Shown: positions 24,858 to 32,557 of the stretch, piece by piece
How the letters are laid out: each line of letters begins with the position of its first letter
Numbering within the stretch: position 1 is the stretch's first letter
NCBI RefSeq assembly: GCF_000521785.1
Contig: NZ_JALZ01000031.1
Location: forward strand, 1-34,774
Source of the DNA: Roseivivax halodurans JCM 10272
GTDB taxonomy: Bacteria; Pseudomonadota; Alphaproteobacteria; Rhodobacterales; Rhodobacteraceae
Length of the DNA stretch: 34,774 nt
Direction: 5' to 3'
Made by a program: the position numbers and the translations under genes
Notes under the pieces: model-generated
Told to the model about the DNA's origin: nothing
Seen by the model: the letters and a program-made list of their open reading frames with translations, nothing else
The model's database searches: none

Positions 24858-26021
24858 ATGGGAAAGCTGACCGCCCGCAAGGTGGCGACGCTTAAGACGC
24901 CAGGCTTCTACGGCGACGGCGGATGTCTGTACCTCGCGGTCGGCGAGGGTAACTCGAAGTCGTGGGTCCTCCGTACGGTCGTTCACAGCAAGCGGCGCGA
25001 CTATGGACTCGGCTCCGTTCAGCTCGTGTCCTTGGCAGAGGCTCGCGAACTCGCGGTCGAGCTTCGGAAGGTTGCCCGGAAGGGTGGTGACCCGGCTCAG
25101 CACCTCAAGCGCGAGACGCTGACCTTCGAGGAGGCGACGCGGCGCTTCCATGCTGAATTGAGCAAGTCATTTCGCAGCGAGGGGCATTCGCAGCGATGGA
25201 TCTCGGGAATGGAGCAGCACGCCTTCCCAAAGCTGAAGGACAGGCCACTCGAAACCATCACTAACAGCGACATCCTCGCCGTCCTCTCCGTGATCTGGGT
25301 AAGCAAGCACGATACCGCGAAGCGCATCAAGCAGCGCCTGGCCTCAATGTTCAACTGGGCGATCCACGCAGGCCACTATTCACAGACCAACCCGGTTACT
25401 GGAATCGAGAGTGCACTGCCGTCCATCAAATACAAGGCGGAGCACATGGCCGCGCTAGACTGGCGGAAGATGCCCGAGTTCATGGCGGAGCTTTCGCGCC
25501 GCCAAGGCAACGCCGCCCGATGCCTGGAGTACATTATTTTCACGCTTGCGAGGTCGAGCGAAGCACGAGAGGCGCAGTGGAAAGAGATTGTGGACGTCAT
25601 TTGGTTCGTCCCGCCCCAGCGGATGAAGAGCGGCGTTCTGCACCGCGTCCCACTTTCTCCTGGGGCAATGAAGGTGCTCGAACAGATGGAAGGGCTGGGC
25701 CAGGATCTCATCTTTCCCAGCGCCCACGCTGGGCCGGGCGTGGAGAAGCCGCTGTCAGACACCGTATTCAAGTCGCTTATGGACCGGATGAAGTACTTCG
25801 ACCTCACCACGCATGGTTTCCGAAGCACGTTCCGCGACTGGTGTTCGGAATACGCCAAGGTTGAGCGCGAGGTCGCGGAAGCAGCGCTGGCGCATGCCTT
25901 CGGTGACAAGGTCGAACGCAGTTACGCCCGGTCTGATCTGTTCGAGCGGCGCGGCGAGGTCATGGAGAAATGGAGCCGCTTCCTACTCGGGGAGGAAGCG
26001 AAGGTGGTGAAACTTGCCTGA
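24858..26021 (+). CDS. int: Tyrosine recombinase/integrase, P4-like
   Basis: A 387-aa site-specific integrase. Residues about 3-85 form the DUF4102 arm-binding domain (GDGGCLYLAVGEGNSKSW), then a SAM-like core-binding domain, then the catalytic domain. All catalytic residues are visible: Arg232 (ARSSEAREAQW), Lys257, His319 and Arg322 (THGFRSTFRDW), His346 (LAHAFGD) and the nucleophile Tyr356 (ERSYARSD). P4-type integrases typically insert into tRNA or tmRNA 3' ends, but no tRNA gene is visible next to it. GAGGGG precedes the start. It marks the left end of the element and overlaps by position only slightly with the AlpA gene's upstream region. Confidence 0.94.
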   Translation: MGKLTARKVATLKTPGFYGDGGCLYLAVGEGNSKSWVLRTVVHSKRRDYGLGSVQLVSLAEARELAVELRKVARKGGDPAQHLKRETLTFEEATRRFHAELSKSFRSEGHSQRWISGMEQHAFPKLKDRPLETITNSDILAVLSVIWVSKHDTAKRIKQRLASMFNWAIHAGHYSQTNPVTGIESALPSIKYKAEHMAALDWRKMPEFMAELSRRQGNAARCLEYIIFTLARSSEAREAQWKEIVDVIWFVPPQRMKSGVLHRVPLSPGAMKVLEQMEGLGQDLIFPSAHAGPGVEKPLSDTVFKSLMDRMKYFDLTTHGFRSTFRDWCSEYAKVEREVAEAALAHAFGDKVERSYARSDLFERRGEVMEKWSRFLLGEEAKVVKLA

Positions 26022-26091
26022 TCCGATTTCCTTAAACTACGCCGAAACTTCGGAGGTCTATTCCTCTCGTCAGTCAACGAAAGGTAGAAGG

Positions 26092-26280
26092 ATGACTGAC
26101 AGGATTATGCGCCGCCCCGAGGTCGAGAAGATCACCGGCCTGAGCAAAAGCACACTGTACCGGATGATCGCGCGTGGCGACTTTCCGGCACCGGCGAAGA
26201 TTGGCGAGCGCGCTGTGGGCTGGCGCGCCCGAACGCTCCATACATGGCTCGAGTCAACTCAAGAATGCGACGCTAGATGA
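26092..26280 (+). CDS. AlpA family DNA-binding regulator (first copy)
   Basis: A 62-aa MerR-like winged-helix protein of the AlpA/Cox type: RRPEVEKITGLSKSTLYRMI forms the helix-turn-helix, followed by RGDFPAPAKIGERAVGWR, the family's conserved wing, and a helix ending in TWLEST. In P4-like elements AlpA activates integrase or excision functions, and its place right after int fits this. The start with AGGTAGAAGG upstream gives the usual family length; the frame is open further upstream but that overlaps int. Confidence 0.92.
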   Translation: MTDRIMRRPEVEKITGLSKSTLYRMIARGDFPAPAKIGERAVGWRARTLHTWLESTQECDAR

Positions 26281-26359
26281 TTAAGTCCCAGCGCCCCGAA
26301 AGTGCCATCGGTAGAAGCAAGGGAGGGTGGCGAGGTTTGTTCAATACACCACGGGATGA

Positions 26360-27070
26360 ATGATGGCGGCGCCTGAATTTGAGAGCGCGGTGGAGTGGGT
26401 CGAGCAAGTTTCTCGGCCCTGGGTCGCCAGAGGCCAAATCATTGCACCACGCCTTGAGGCCGAAGAAGTAAGTCTGAGGTTTTTTCTTGGAGTATATTGG
26501 CTGCCAGACGATGACGGGCCATCCGCTTCACGTGAATCTGGGCGATTTGTGTGCTCAGAAGATGCAGCGCTAAAACTTCTGGCAATGTGTGAGAAAAGTC
26601 GTGCTGCGTTTGACCTTATTTCCGCCGTTGCCGCAGATTATCTGAACCGGGACGATGAGCTGCCTTCAACCTTAAGGCTTTTCGCAGCGCTTAAGATTTC
26701 AGATCAACTTTCCCCCCCAAAGCCGACTCGTAGGAGCCGAACCAATGCAAGGAACTTCTTCCTACTGATGTTAGCGAAGACCGTTGCATCCGATAAGGGA
26801 CTGTCGCTTACCCGAGGCGCGGCCTCAAAGGAGGAAACAAGTGCTTGCGACGCGGTCGTCGAGGGCTTGAGGCGCAACGGTCATCACGTATCGGAGCGTG
26901 CGATAAAGGAGCTTTGCGTGGGCAGTGGAAAAGAAAACCGAAGGATCAGGGCTGAAATTATCGAGCTTCAATCCGCTTTCCAGTTCGCTTGCGACGCAGG
27001 TGTAATCCCAAAGCGGGTTTTGGACCGTGAATGGAACCGTGTCGGAGTTAATAAATTATCTCCGTCATGA
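26360..27070 (+). CDS. Hypothetical cargo protein between two AlpA genes
   Basis: A 236-aa mostly helical protein without recognised motifs. The middle holds a basic linker PPKPTRRSRTNARNFF (about residues 118-133), and the C-terminal half contains LTRGAASKEETSACDAVVEGL, a spacing seen in no family I know. There is no signal peptide or membrane helix. Base composition and codon use are clearly more AT-rich than neighbouring chromosomal genes, indicating separate acquisition. A second ATG follows the first directly. It could be a satellite accessory or defence gene; its function is not assigned. Confidence 0.7.
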   Translation: MMAAPEFESAVEWVEQVSRPWVARGQIIAPRLEAEEVSLRFFLGVYWLPDDDGPSASRESGRFVCSEDAALKLLAMCEKSRAAFDLISAVAADYLNRDDELPSTLRLFAALKISDQLSPPKPTRRSRTNARNFFLLMLAKTVASDKGLSLTRGAASKEETSACDAVVEGLRRNGHHVSERAIKELCVGSGKENRRIRAEIIELQSAFQFACDAGVIPKRVLDREWNRVGVNKLSPS

Positions 27071-27162
27071 CTTAGGCTATGCCTCCGATCAATTATCAAC
27101 CCATGGCAATCAAAGCCGAGGGTTGAGCACTTAGCCCGCGGCGCAGACCCGAGGGCTGAGAT

Positions 27163-27417
27163 ATGCAGACGACTTTCGTGGATAGTCACGCCACTGGCAA
27201 TATGGGGTGCGCGCCCAAGCGAGCCGTTCCAACCGATCCCCTGCTCCGAGACAGGGAAGCGGCGACAATTCTCGGCGCTTCTGTTTCGACGTTCTGGCGT
27301 CGTGTTCAGGACGGCACCATTCCGCGTCCTCTGAAAATCGGTGGAATGAGCCGTTGGAAGCAAAGCGAGATCCAAGCCGTAATCGAAACCGCCGCTGCCA
27401 ATCGCGAGGCCGCGTAA
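27163..27417 (+). CDS. AlpA-like DNA-binding regulator (second copy)
   Basis: An 84-aa protein whose core LLRDREAATILGASVSTFWR is the AlpA helix-turn-helix, followed by RVQDGTIPRPLKIGGMSRWK as the wing and a C-terminal helix. The first 26 residues are an extension of unknown role; an internal ATG (MGCAPKR) could be the real start. It differs clearly from the copy at 26092. It lies just ahead of the replication gene chain and may regulate it. A GC hairpin follows its stop. Confidence 0.82.
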   Translation: MQTTFVDSHATGNMGCAPKRAVPTDPLLRDREAATILGASVSTFWRRVQDGTIPRPLKIGGMSRWKQSEIQAVIETAAANREAA

Positions 27418-27461
27418 AAGAAACCCCCGCAACCCTCTTCGGGCGGCAGGGGCAATTTCTT
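27418..27461 (+). terminator. Imperfect long hairpin after the second AlpA gene
   Basis: Starting just after the stop, AAGAAACCCC pairs with GGGG-CAA-TTTCTT, with inner GC and CCC-TCTTC-GGG pairs. The 3' arm ends in TTTCTT, giving a terminator-like shape. It could end or attenuate transcription between the regulator and the replication genes. Confidence 0.42.
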
Positions 27462-27512
27462 GTGCAGCGGTGCCTAGAGATTAGCGAAGTCCGCCCGATC
27501 CTACAAGTGAAA

Positions 27513-27881
27513 ATGGATCGAGCAATGAAGACCGAAACTGCAATCCCTCCCGCCAATACGCGCCGCATCTGGCGTGTCGCGGATCTGCCATCTGACCGTG
27601 TCGCAGCCACATACGCCGTGCAGCACGGTGACGGCTCCGTCACGCACCACATCCTTTCGAAGCGCCGCCGCCAGGTGATGGATCTCCTGATCGAGGCGCC
27701 CGTCTACTGTGCGTCGCCGGTGCGAATTTCGGACATCGTGCATCTGCTGAAGCGGGAGACCGGTGTGGCGATCCACACGGATTACTACGCTGGTGACCCG
27801 AACACAGGGGCAGGTGGGTACGGTACGTACACGCTTTTCTCGAAAGTGTGGCGCGTCGCCTGCCATCAGGTGGCGGCATGA
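27513..27881 (+). CDS. Winged-helix phage-type protein
   Basis: A 122-aa protein with a basic segment ILSKRRRQVMDLLIEAPVYC followed by ASPVRISDIVHLLKRETGV, matching winged-helix proteins found before primase genes in rhodobacterial prophages. A role in DNA binding at replication start or in gene control is likely. The start could also be the ATG at 27525, which has GGA upstream. Its stop overlaps the next start in ATGA, the first of seven consecutive stop/start overlaps extending to 30107. Confidence 0.7.
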   Translation: MDRAMKTETAIPPANTRRIWRVADLPSDRVAATYAVQHGDGSVTHHILSKRRRQVMDLLIEAPVYCASPVRISDIVHLLKRETGVAIHTDYYAGDPNTGAGGYGTYTLFSKVWRVACHQVAA

Positions 27882-27997
27882 GTGCCCGCAGGATCTCCCG
27901 GCGCGACCTGCAGGCTCGGCGGATTCGCTGGCAGACCGGAGCTTCCGAGGCCACCGCGCGTGTCATCGCCGGGCTCGCCTACGGGGGGTGCGACTGA
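27878..27997 (+). CDS. Small basic protein (39 aa) in the replication chain
   Basis: Encodes MSARRISRRDLQARRIRWQT and a further stretch GASEATARVIAGLAYGGCD. The strongly basic N-terminal half is followed by a small helical half. Both ends overlap neighbours (ATGA upstream, TGATG downstream), which is the main support that it is translated. I have no function for it; similar short basic peptides occur beside phage replication genes. Confidence 0.6.
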   Translation: MSARRISRRDLQARRIRWQTGASEATARVIAGLAYGGCD

Positions 27998-28224
27998 TGG
28001 GCGTGTTTACCAAGATCCGGAAGAACGACCGCGAGGAAATCCGCGTCATGCGGAATGACTTCAAGGGGCATGACATGATCAACGTCCGCGTCTTCTACGA
28101 CGCGGGCGGCGAGATGAAGCCCGGCAAGCAGGGTATCGCGTTCAAGGCCGAACTGCTGAGCGACGTTCTGTGGGCGCTGAATGAAGCGTTGCAGATGCCG
28201 CCCGAGTGCGGGGGGACGCCGTGA
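27997..28224 (+). CDS. PC4/p15-like transcriptional coactivator family protein
   Basis: A 75-aa protein that matches the single-stranded-DNA-binding fold of the PC4 family: IRKNDREEIRVMRNDFKGHD, then NVRVFYDAGGEMKPGKQGIAF and a final helix. Bacterial and phage members bind ssDNA, so next to a primase-polymerase it may protect or present template. It starts within the stop of the 39-aa gene (TGATG) and its own stop overlaps the primase start in the same way. Confidence 0.85.
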   Translation: MGVFTKIRKNDREEIRVMRNDFKGHDMINVRVFYDAGGEMKPGKQGIAFKAELLSDVLWALNEALQMPPECGGTP

Positions 28225-29291
28225 TGGGGGTCTACGCCCTGCATGTTGGTGACTTCGCGGATCACGACCTCGCCGCGTTTCCGGTCGATACGCGGGCCAA
28301 ACGCCCGGCGGTCAAAGGCTGGCAGGATGCCAACGCGAGCAAGTCGCGGGCTTGGGCACGTTCGCCGAAGTTCGCTTCTGCTGACGGGCTCGGCATCGTC
28401 ATGGGCAAGCCCTCGGGGATTGTAGAAGTCGATGTGGACGCCGTGGGCGATGCTTGGCTCGCAATGGCCGTGGAGCGGTACGGCGAGACACCGATCACGA
28501 TCCGCACCGCCTCGGGTAAGTCGAAGCTCTGGTACCGGCACAACGGGGAGGGGCGCAGCGTTCGCCCCTTCTCGGACATGCCTGTCGATATCCTCGGAGA
28601 TGGCTTCACCATCGCTCCGCCGTCGAGACGCGACGACCTCGGTGCCTCGTACACCTTCCGGACGGGCTGCCTGGATGATGTCGCGAACCTTCCGACCATC
28701 CCGGCGGGAGCAATCGACATGCCCGCTCAGAGGGCCGCAGGGACGGTCAGGAGCGGCGAGCGCAATGCAAGCCTCTGGCGCTGGTGCATGGCGGAGGCGC
28801 GCCACTGCGACGACGTAGAGGCGCTGATCGATGCCGCGGCAACATGGTGCAGCGCATTTCTCGATCCGCTTGCGACCAAGGAAGTCGAGGGCTGCGCGCG
28901 CTCGGCGTGGACCTACGAGAGCAGCGGCCGGAACTTCATCGGTCTGAAGAAGCCCCAACTCACGAACGGAGACATGATCATGGACGGTCTGATCGACCAG
29001 CCGGAAGCGTACGCGCTGTATCTGCTGTTCCAGCGCTGGCACAGAAATCGTCCTGCATTCGCGATTGCTCCGAGAGCCATGAGCGATGCGGGCTCGCCAC
29101 CTTGGCCGCGTCGTCGCATCGAAAGCGCCAGAGATGTCCTGATCGAGCGGGGCTTCATTACCGAGGTTCGCTCTCCCCGAAAGGGTCGCCGCCAGTGTGG
29201 CCTCTACAGCCTCACTCCCCAATCCCTACCGGGGGGAGGGGTGTATAGTGATTGTGCCCAGATCCGGGCATTTTCCGGAGCCTCGGCATGA
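28224..29291 (+). CDS. Primase-polymerase (PrimPol) replication protein
   Basis: A 355-aa protein with an N-terminal bifunctional DNA primase/polymerase domain (about residues 10-170): AKRPAVKGWQDA, the catalytic Asp70/Asp72 pair in VEVDVDA, KLWYRHNG and ILGDGFTIAPPSRR, which is the family's GGYVVAPPS motif. A helical region (about 185-240) resembles the PriCT region. No helicase domain is attached, and none is encoded nearby, so the element may rely on a host or helper helicase. Translation is coupled to the PC4 gene and to the next gene by ATGA. Confidence 0.9.
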   Translation: MGVYALHVGDFADHDLAAFPVDTRAKRPAVKGWQDANASKSRAWARSPKFASADGLGIVMGKPSGIVEVDVDAVGDAWLAMAVERYGETPITIRTASGKSKLWYRHNGEGRSVRPFSDMPVDILGDGFTIAPPSRRDDLGASYTFRTGCLDDVANLPTIPAGAIDMPAQRAAGTVRSGERNASLWRWCMAEARHCDDVEALIDAAATWCSAFLDPLATKEVEGCARSAWTYESSGRNFIGLKKPQLTNGDMIMDGLIDQPEAYALYLLFQRWHRNRPAFAIAPRAMSDAGSPPWPRRRIESARDVLIERGFITEVRSPRKGRRQCGLYSLTPQSLPGGGVYSDCAQIRAFSGASA

Positions 29292-29731
29292 CCGCCTCCT
29301 CCAAGCGTAACAACGCCGGGAAAACGTACACCGACGACAGCGGCAAGTTCGCTCCCGGCAACCCCGGTCGCCCCAAGGGCGCACGCCACCGCATCACCCG
29401 CGCAGTCGAAGAACTGCTGGAGGGTGAAGCCGAGGGCATTACCCGCAAAGCGGTCGAGATGGCGCTCGAAGGTGACACTACCGCCATGCGTCTCTGCTTG
29501 GAGCGGATCGCGCCCGCGAAGAAGGACGCGCCGGTCGAGTTCGACCTCCCCGAGATGACCACCGCCGCGGACGCCACCAAGGCCGCGCAAGCGGTGCTGC
29601 GCGCTGTTTCCGATGGTGAGCTGACCCCGAGCGAGGCGACGAGCGTGATGCACCTCGTGGAGAGCTACCGGCGCGCTCTGGAGACCGAGGAACTGGAACG
29701 CCGGATCGCGGCACTGGAGGCCGCCAAATGA
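29288..29731 (+). CDS. DUF5681 domain protein (small-terminase-like)
   Basis: A 147-aa protein with the DUF5681 signature GKFAPGNPGRPKGARHRITR at residues about 18-37, then EELLEGEAEGITRKAVEMAL and a coiled C-terminal helix rich in Glu. DUF5681 proteins usually sit directly before large terminase genes and may act in DNA packaging recognition. Here no terminase follows. If functional, it could direct packaging of the element by a helper phage machine (inference). Overlaps both neighbours by 4 bases. Confidence 0.85.
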   Translation: MTASSKRNNAGKTYTDDSGKFAPGNPGRPKGARHRITRAVEELLEGEAEGITRKAVEMALEGDTTAMRLCLERIAPAKKDAPVEFDLPEMTTAADATKAAQAVLRAVSDGELTPSEATSVMHLVESYRRALETEELERRIAALEAAK

Positions 29732-29853
29732 CCTGCATCTCGCAACAACTCAGCGTGCTTGAGGAAAGCGTCGGAGCAGGCGTCCAGCGTGAGCGACCGG
29801 GGACAACGGCAGGCGCGGTACTGGTGCCGCTCAGAAAGGGGGAGGCGACATGA
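29728..29853 (+). CDS. Small protein (41 aa) in the coupled chain
   Basis: Encodes MTCISQQLSVLEESVGAGVQ and ends in LVPLRKGEAT. It overlaps the DUF5681 gene and the next gene by ATGA at both ends, which supports translation; the sequence itself has no recognised motif. It may serve mainly as a coupling peptide that carries ribosomes to the next start. GGGGGAGG lies inside its 3' end just before the following ATG. Confidence 0.45.
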   Translation: MTCISQQLSVLEESVGAGVQRERPGTTAGAVLVPLRKGEAT

Positions 29854-30107
29854 AGAACATGGAGAGCCGCATCGCACGACTGGAAAGCGAGACGCCGAGT
29901 GTCCCGACGGTAGGCGCTATCATAATCCGCTCGGCGATCCGTCCCGGTTCAAGCGAACCTGTCAAAGCTTTTGCCTACCTTCTGAGCCGCGCAGAACCGA
30001 GCCGGCAGTTGCATATCCGCGATGGTGAAACCTTCGAGGAATTCAATGAGCGCGTGGAACGCGCTTCAAGCCAAGCAGAGACCAGCGGCAAGAAAGGAGA
30101 GAAATAA
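29850..30107 (+). CDS. Hypothetical small phage-type protein
   Basis: An 85-aa protein starting with a short coiled segment MKNMESRIARLESETP, then a beta-prone stretch GAIIIRSAIRPGSSEPVKAF and a charged tail ending SGKKGEK. The layout (N-terminal coil, compact middle, Lys/Glu tail) is common to small phage proteins, but no family is recognised. A strong GGGGGAGG lies 7 bases upstream. Its stop shares one base with the next start (TAATG). Confidence 0.65.
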   Translation: MKNMESRIARLESETPSVPTVGAIIIRSAIRPGSSEPVKAFAYLLSRAEPSRQLHIRDGETFEEFNERVERASSQAETSGKKGEK

Positions 30108-30451
30108 TGTTCGGGCAAGGAATGTTCCTAAATCCCGCCAACGCTACTCCGGAGGACATCCAGCGCAAGCGCGAAGCTTTGCAAGCGATCCTTGATGGCG
30201 AACCGCGCCCGCAATCAGCAGGGGCAGGGCTGGCGCATGCAGCGGCCGACATTGTTGGCGCCTTTGGACAGCGAAAGCTCGATAAGGTCGAGCGCCTTGG
30301 GCGCGCGGGTGCAACAGCCGAGGTTTCGAACGCCCTTGGCAAGAATGCCAGCGCCTTTGGCGAGAGTGTCGGCGCCTTCGGTGCTGGTGGTGGCGCGAGC
30401 GGCTTTGGTGCGGGCCTGAGCGGTTTGTTTTCGCTCTTTGGCGGGCGCTGA
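30107..30451 (+). CDS. Gly/Ala-rich virion-like small protein
   Basis: A 114-aa protein with an N-terminal helical part (NATPEDIQRKREALQAILDG), a middle region AGLAHAAADIVGAFGQRKLD, and a C-terminal Gly/Ala/Phe-rich stretch with repeats of AFG and GFGAG (about residues 82-114). The composition resembles small internal proteins of podovirus virions that accompany ejection proteins; it precedes such a gene by 30 bases. AAAGGAG precedes its start. Function is inferred from context only. Confidence 0.65.
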   Translation: MFGQGMFLNPANATPEDIQRKREALQAILDGEPRPQSAGAGLAHAAADIVGAFGQRKLDKVERLGRAGATAEVSNALGKNASAFGESVGAFGAGGGASGFGAGLSGLFSLFGGR

Positions 30452-30481
30452 CCCGGGGCAGCACATAGGAATGTTGAGAAC

Positions 30482-32272
30482 ATGAACACCGAGCAATATA
30501 GAACCCTGACCCCGGAACAGCAGGCGGCGGTGATGCGTGCCGAAGCCAGGATGAGACAGGCGCAGCAGGACGCGTTGACGCGAGCTGAGGCCGGAACGAG
30601 GCAGGGACCGGGGCAGCCCGGAGCGACGGGGAATGCCCCCGCCCAAGCGCCCCAGAACCTCACGACAGAGCAGCGCCGCCGCCGCTTGCAGCTTCTCCAG
30701 GAGCAAGCACGAATTCGTGCCGCGCAGGGCAGTGGCCTGGACCAGGAAACGCGGAGGTTGCTTGAAGCCGCCCGAGCGACCGAGCTTTTGCAGCAGCACG
30801 GCGACCAGGCGGACCCCGCACAAAAGGGATGGGGCCAGACCTTCCGCGAAAACATCTTCGGCGACGACGCCCCGGATACGCAGAACTTCGGTGAGCGCGT
30901 CGGCTCGGCACTGAACAAGGCTGGCGAAGCCATGACCTTCGGCCTTGTCGGGGATGAGACCTCGGCAGCAGTCGAAAGCCTTGTGCCGGGCGTGAACTAC
31001 GATGATCGGCGTGACCATTACCGCCAACAGGAAGAGGTTCTGGAGCGGGACAATCCGGGGCTTGCCTTAGGTGCTGACATTGGCGGCTCTGTGGCGGGCG
31101 CTGTGCTGCCTCTGGGCGCCGCCGGGACACTCAGCCGAGGTGCGAGCCTCATGCCGCGAGTGGGCGCCTCTGTGGCTGCTGGAGGCGCAGGCGGGGCAAC
31201 CTACGGGTTCATGGAGGGCGAAGGGTTGTCCGACCGGACTACCGACGCGCAGACAGGCGCGAAGTTCGGCGCTGCGGCCGGTCTCGCCGCCGTGCCAGTT
31301 GGGGCCGCCGTGCAGCGGGCCGGGGATGCGATAGTCGGTAGACGCGCTATGGCGAATGCCGCGCGAAATGCCCCTTCCTCGGAAGAGCTTCGCGCAATGG
31401 GTCAGGCTGCATATCGCCAGATTGATGATGCTGGCGTGCAGATCAAGCCCGAGGCTTTCGAGCGCAACCGGCAACGGATCGTGGATGTTCTGCGGCGCGG
31501 TACCGGCTTCGATGAGTTGCCGGGGCCGGGAAGCCTCACGCCGAACTCGGCGCGCGTGAGTCAGATTATGGGTGAAGCGTCTTCCCGGATGGCGCAAGAG
31601 TCGACCGCAGCCCTGCCGTTCCGCAGTTTGGATCAGATGCGCAGGCAGGCCGGTGCAGCCGCTGGCAATGTCACGAACAAGACGGACCAGCAGGCCGGGA
31701 TGACAATTATCGAAGGGCTGGACGACTTTATTGAAAACCTGTCTCCAGATGATGTTGTCGTGGGTGACGCTAAAGCGCTGAAAGACGCCATCCCGAAGGC
31801 CCGTGACCTATGGGCGCGGATGTCCCGGTCGCAGCAGATTGACGATGCCATCGCGCAGGAGGGTAACTACCTCTCCGGCGGGGCGAGCGCGATCCGCAAT
31901 CAGTTCGCGAAGATCCTCCGCAATCCCAAGCTCTCCCGCGGCTTTTCCGAGGCCGAGAAAGCGGCCATGCGGCGCGTGGTACAGGGGTCGGCGCCCAAGC
32001 GGATCCTGGACCTGCTTGGCGGCGGGCTCGGACAGCTCACGCAAATCGGGGCGGGCTTCGGTATCGGCGGCCTTCCCGGCGCAGCCCTTGGCGCAGGAAC
32101 GGCGACACTCGCCCGGAAGGGGTCGGAAGCCATTACCAACCGCAATGCTGAGATAGCGCGGGCCATCATCGCAGGCGGCAAGATGCGCGGCGGGCTGCCT
32201 GTGGCGAGCGAGGCGAACCGGCGGGTTATTGAAGCGCTCATTCGCCGGAAAGCCGTAGCGGTCCCCCAATGA
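30482..32272 (+). CDS. Phage internal/DNA-ejection-like protein
   Basis: A 596-aa protein. Residues about 1-110 are Gln/Arg/Ala-rich and helical. Two glycine-zipper-like hydrophobic regions follow, at about 195-245 (GADIGGSVAGAVLPLGAAG, then VGASVAAGGAGGATYGF) and about 510-545 (LLGGGLGQLTQIGAGFGIGG), separated by a helical charged region. Such Gly/Ala membrane-active stretches are typical of phage proteins injected into the envelope with DNA. I do not find a lytic transglycosylase motif. It is the largest gene of the element, and its presence without any recognisable capsid or tail gene is striking. The stop overlaps the next start in ATGA. Confidence 0.6.
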   Translation: MNTEQYRTLTPEQQAAVMRAEARMRQAQQDALTRAEAGTRQGPGQPGATGNAPAQAPQNLTTEQRRRRLQLLQEQARIRAAQGSGLDQETRRLLEAARATELLQQHGDQADPAQKGWGQTFRENIFGDDAPDTQNFGERVGSALNKAGEAMTFGLVGDETSAAVESLVPGVNYDDRRDHYRQQEEVLERDNPGLALGADIGGSVAGAVLPLGAAGTLSRGASLMPRVGASVAAGGAGGATYGFMEGEGLSDRTTDAQTGAKFGAAAGLAAVPVGAAVQRAGDAIVGRRAMANAARNAPSSEELRAMGQAAYRQIDDAGVQIKPEAFERNRQRIVDVLRRGTGFDELPGPGSLTPNSARVSQIMGEASSRMAQESTAALPFRSLDQMRRQAGAAAGNVTNKTDQQAGMTIIEGLDDFIENLSPDDVVVGDAKALKDAIPKARDLWARMSRSQQIDDAIAQEGNYLSGGASAIRNQFAKILRNPKLSRGFSEAEKAAMRRVVQGSAPKRILDLLGGGLGQLTQIGAGFGIGGLPGAALGAGTATLARKGSEAITNRNAEIARAIIAGGKMRGGLPVASEANRRVIEALIRRKAVAVPQ

Positions 32273-32523
32273 TTGCTGAGACCGCAGCAGATCACACATG
32301 GCTGAAGCAGGTTCTCTTCCACTTCGACACCACCCCGGAAGTGACCAGCAGGGCTGAGTACGAGCACTACATTGGGCAGCTTTTTCAGATGCGGGCAAGG
32401 GTGGATGGAGACGGGGACATGGGAGCCATCGCCATGGCATACGCGCTTATGCTCAGGCTCCAGGATTATGAGGCGACGGCACCCAAGTATGAGGACGTAG
32501 CCGGGCGCGAACCCGCTTGGTAG
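32269..32523 (+). CDS. Hypothetical small protein
   Basis: An 84-aa acidic, mostly helical protein (IAETAADHTWLKQVLFHFDT; MAYALMLRLQDYEATAPKYE). No motif is recognised. It is translationally coupled to the ejection-like gene by a 4-base overlap and followed after 34 bases by the DUF1028 gene, so the three probably form one unit. It could be a chaperone or assembly partner for the long protein upstream (inference). Confidence 0.65.
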   Translation: MIAETAADHTWLKQVLFHFDTTPEVTSRAEYEHYIGQLFQMRARVDGDGDMGAIAMAYALMLRLQDYEATAPKYEDVAGREPAW

Positions 32524-32557
32524 GACCTAAAGCGGTAGGAGTTGGGATCGGGGACAC

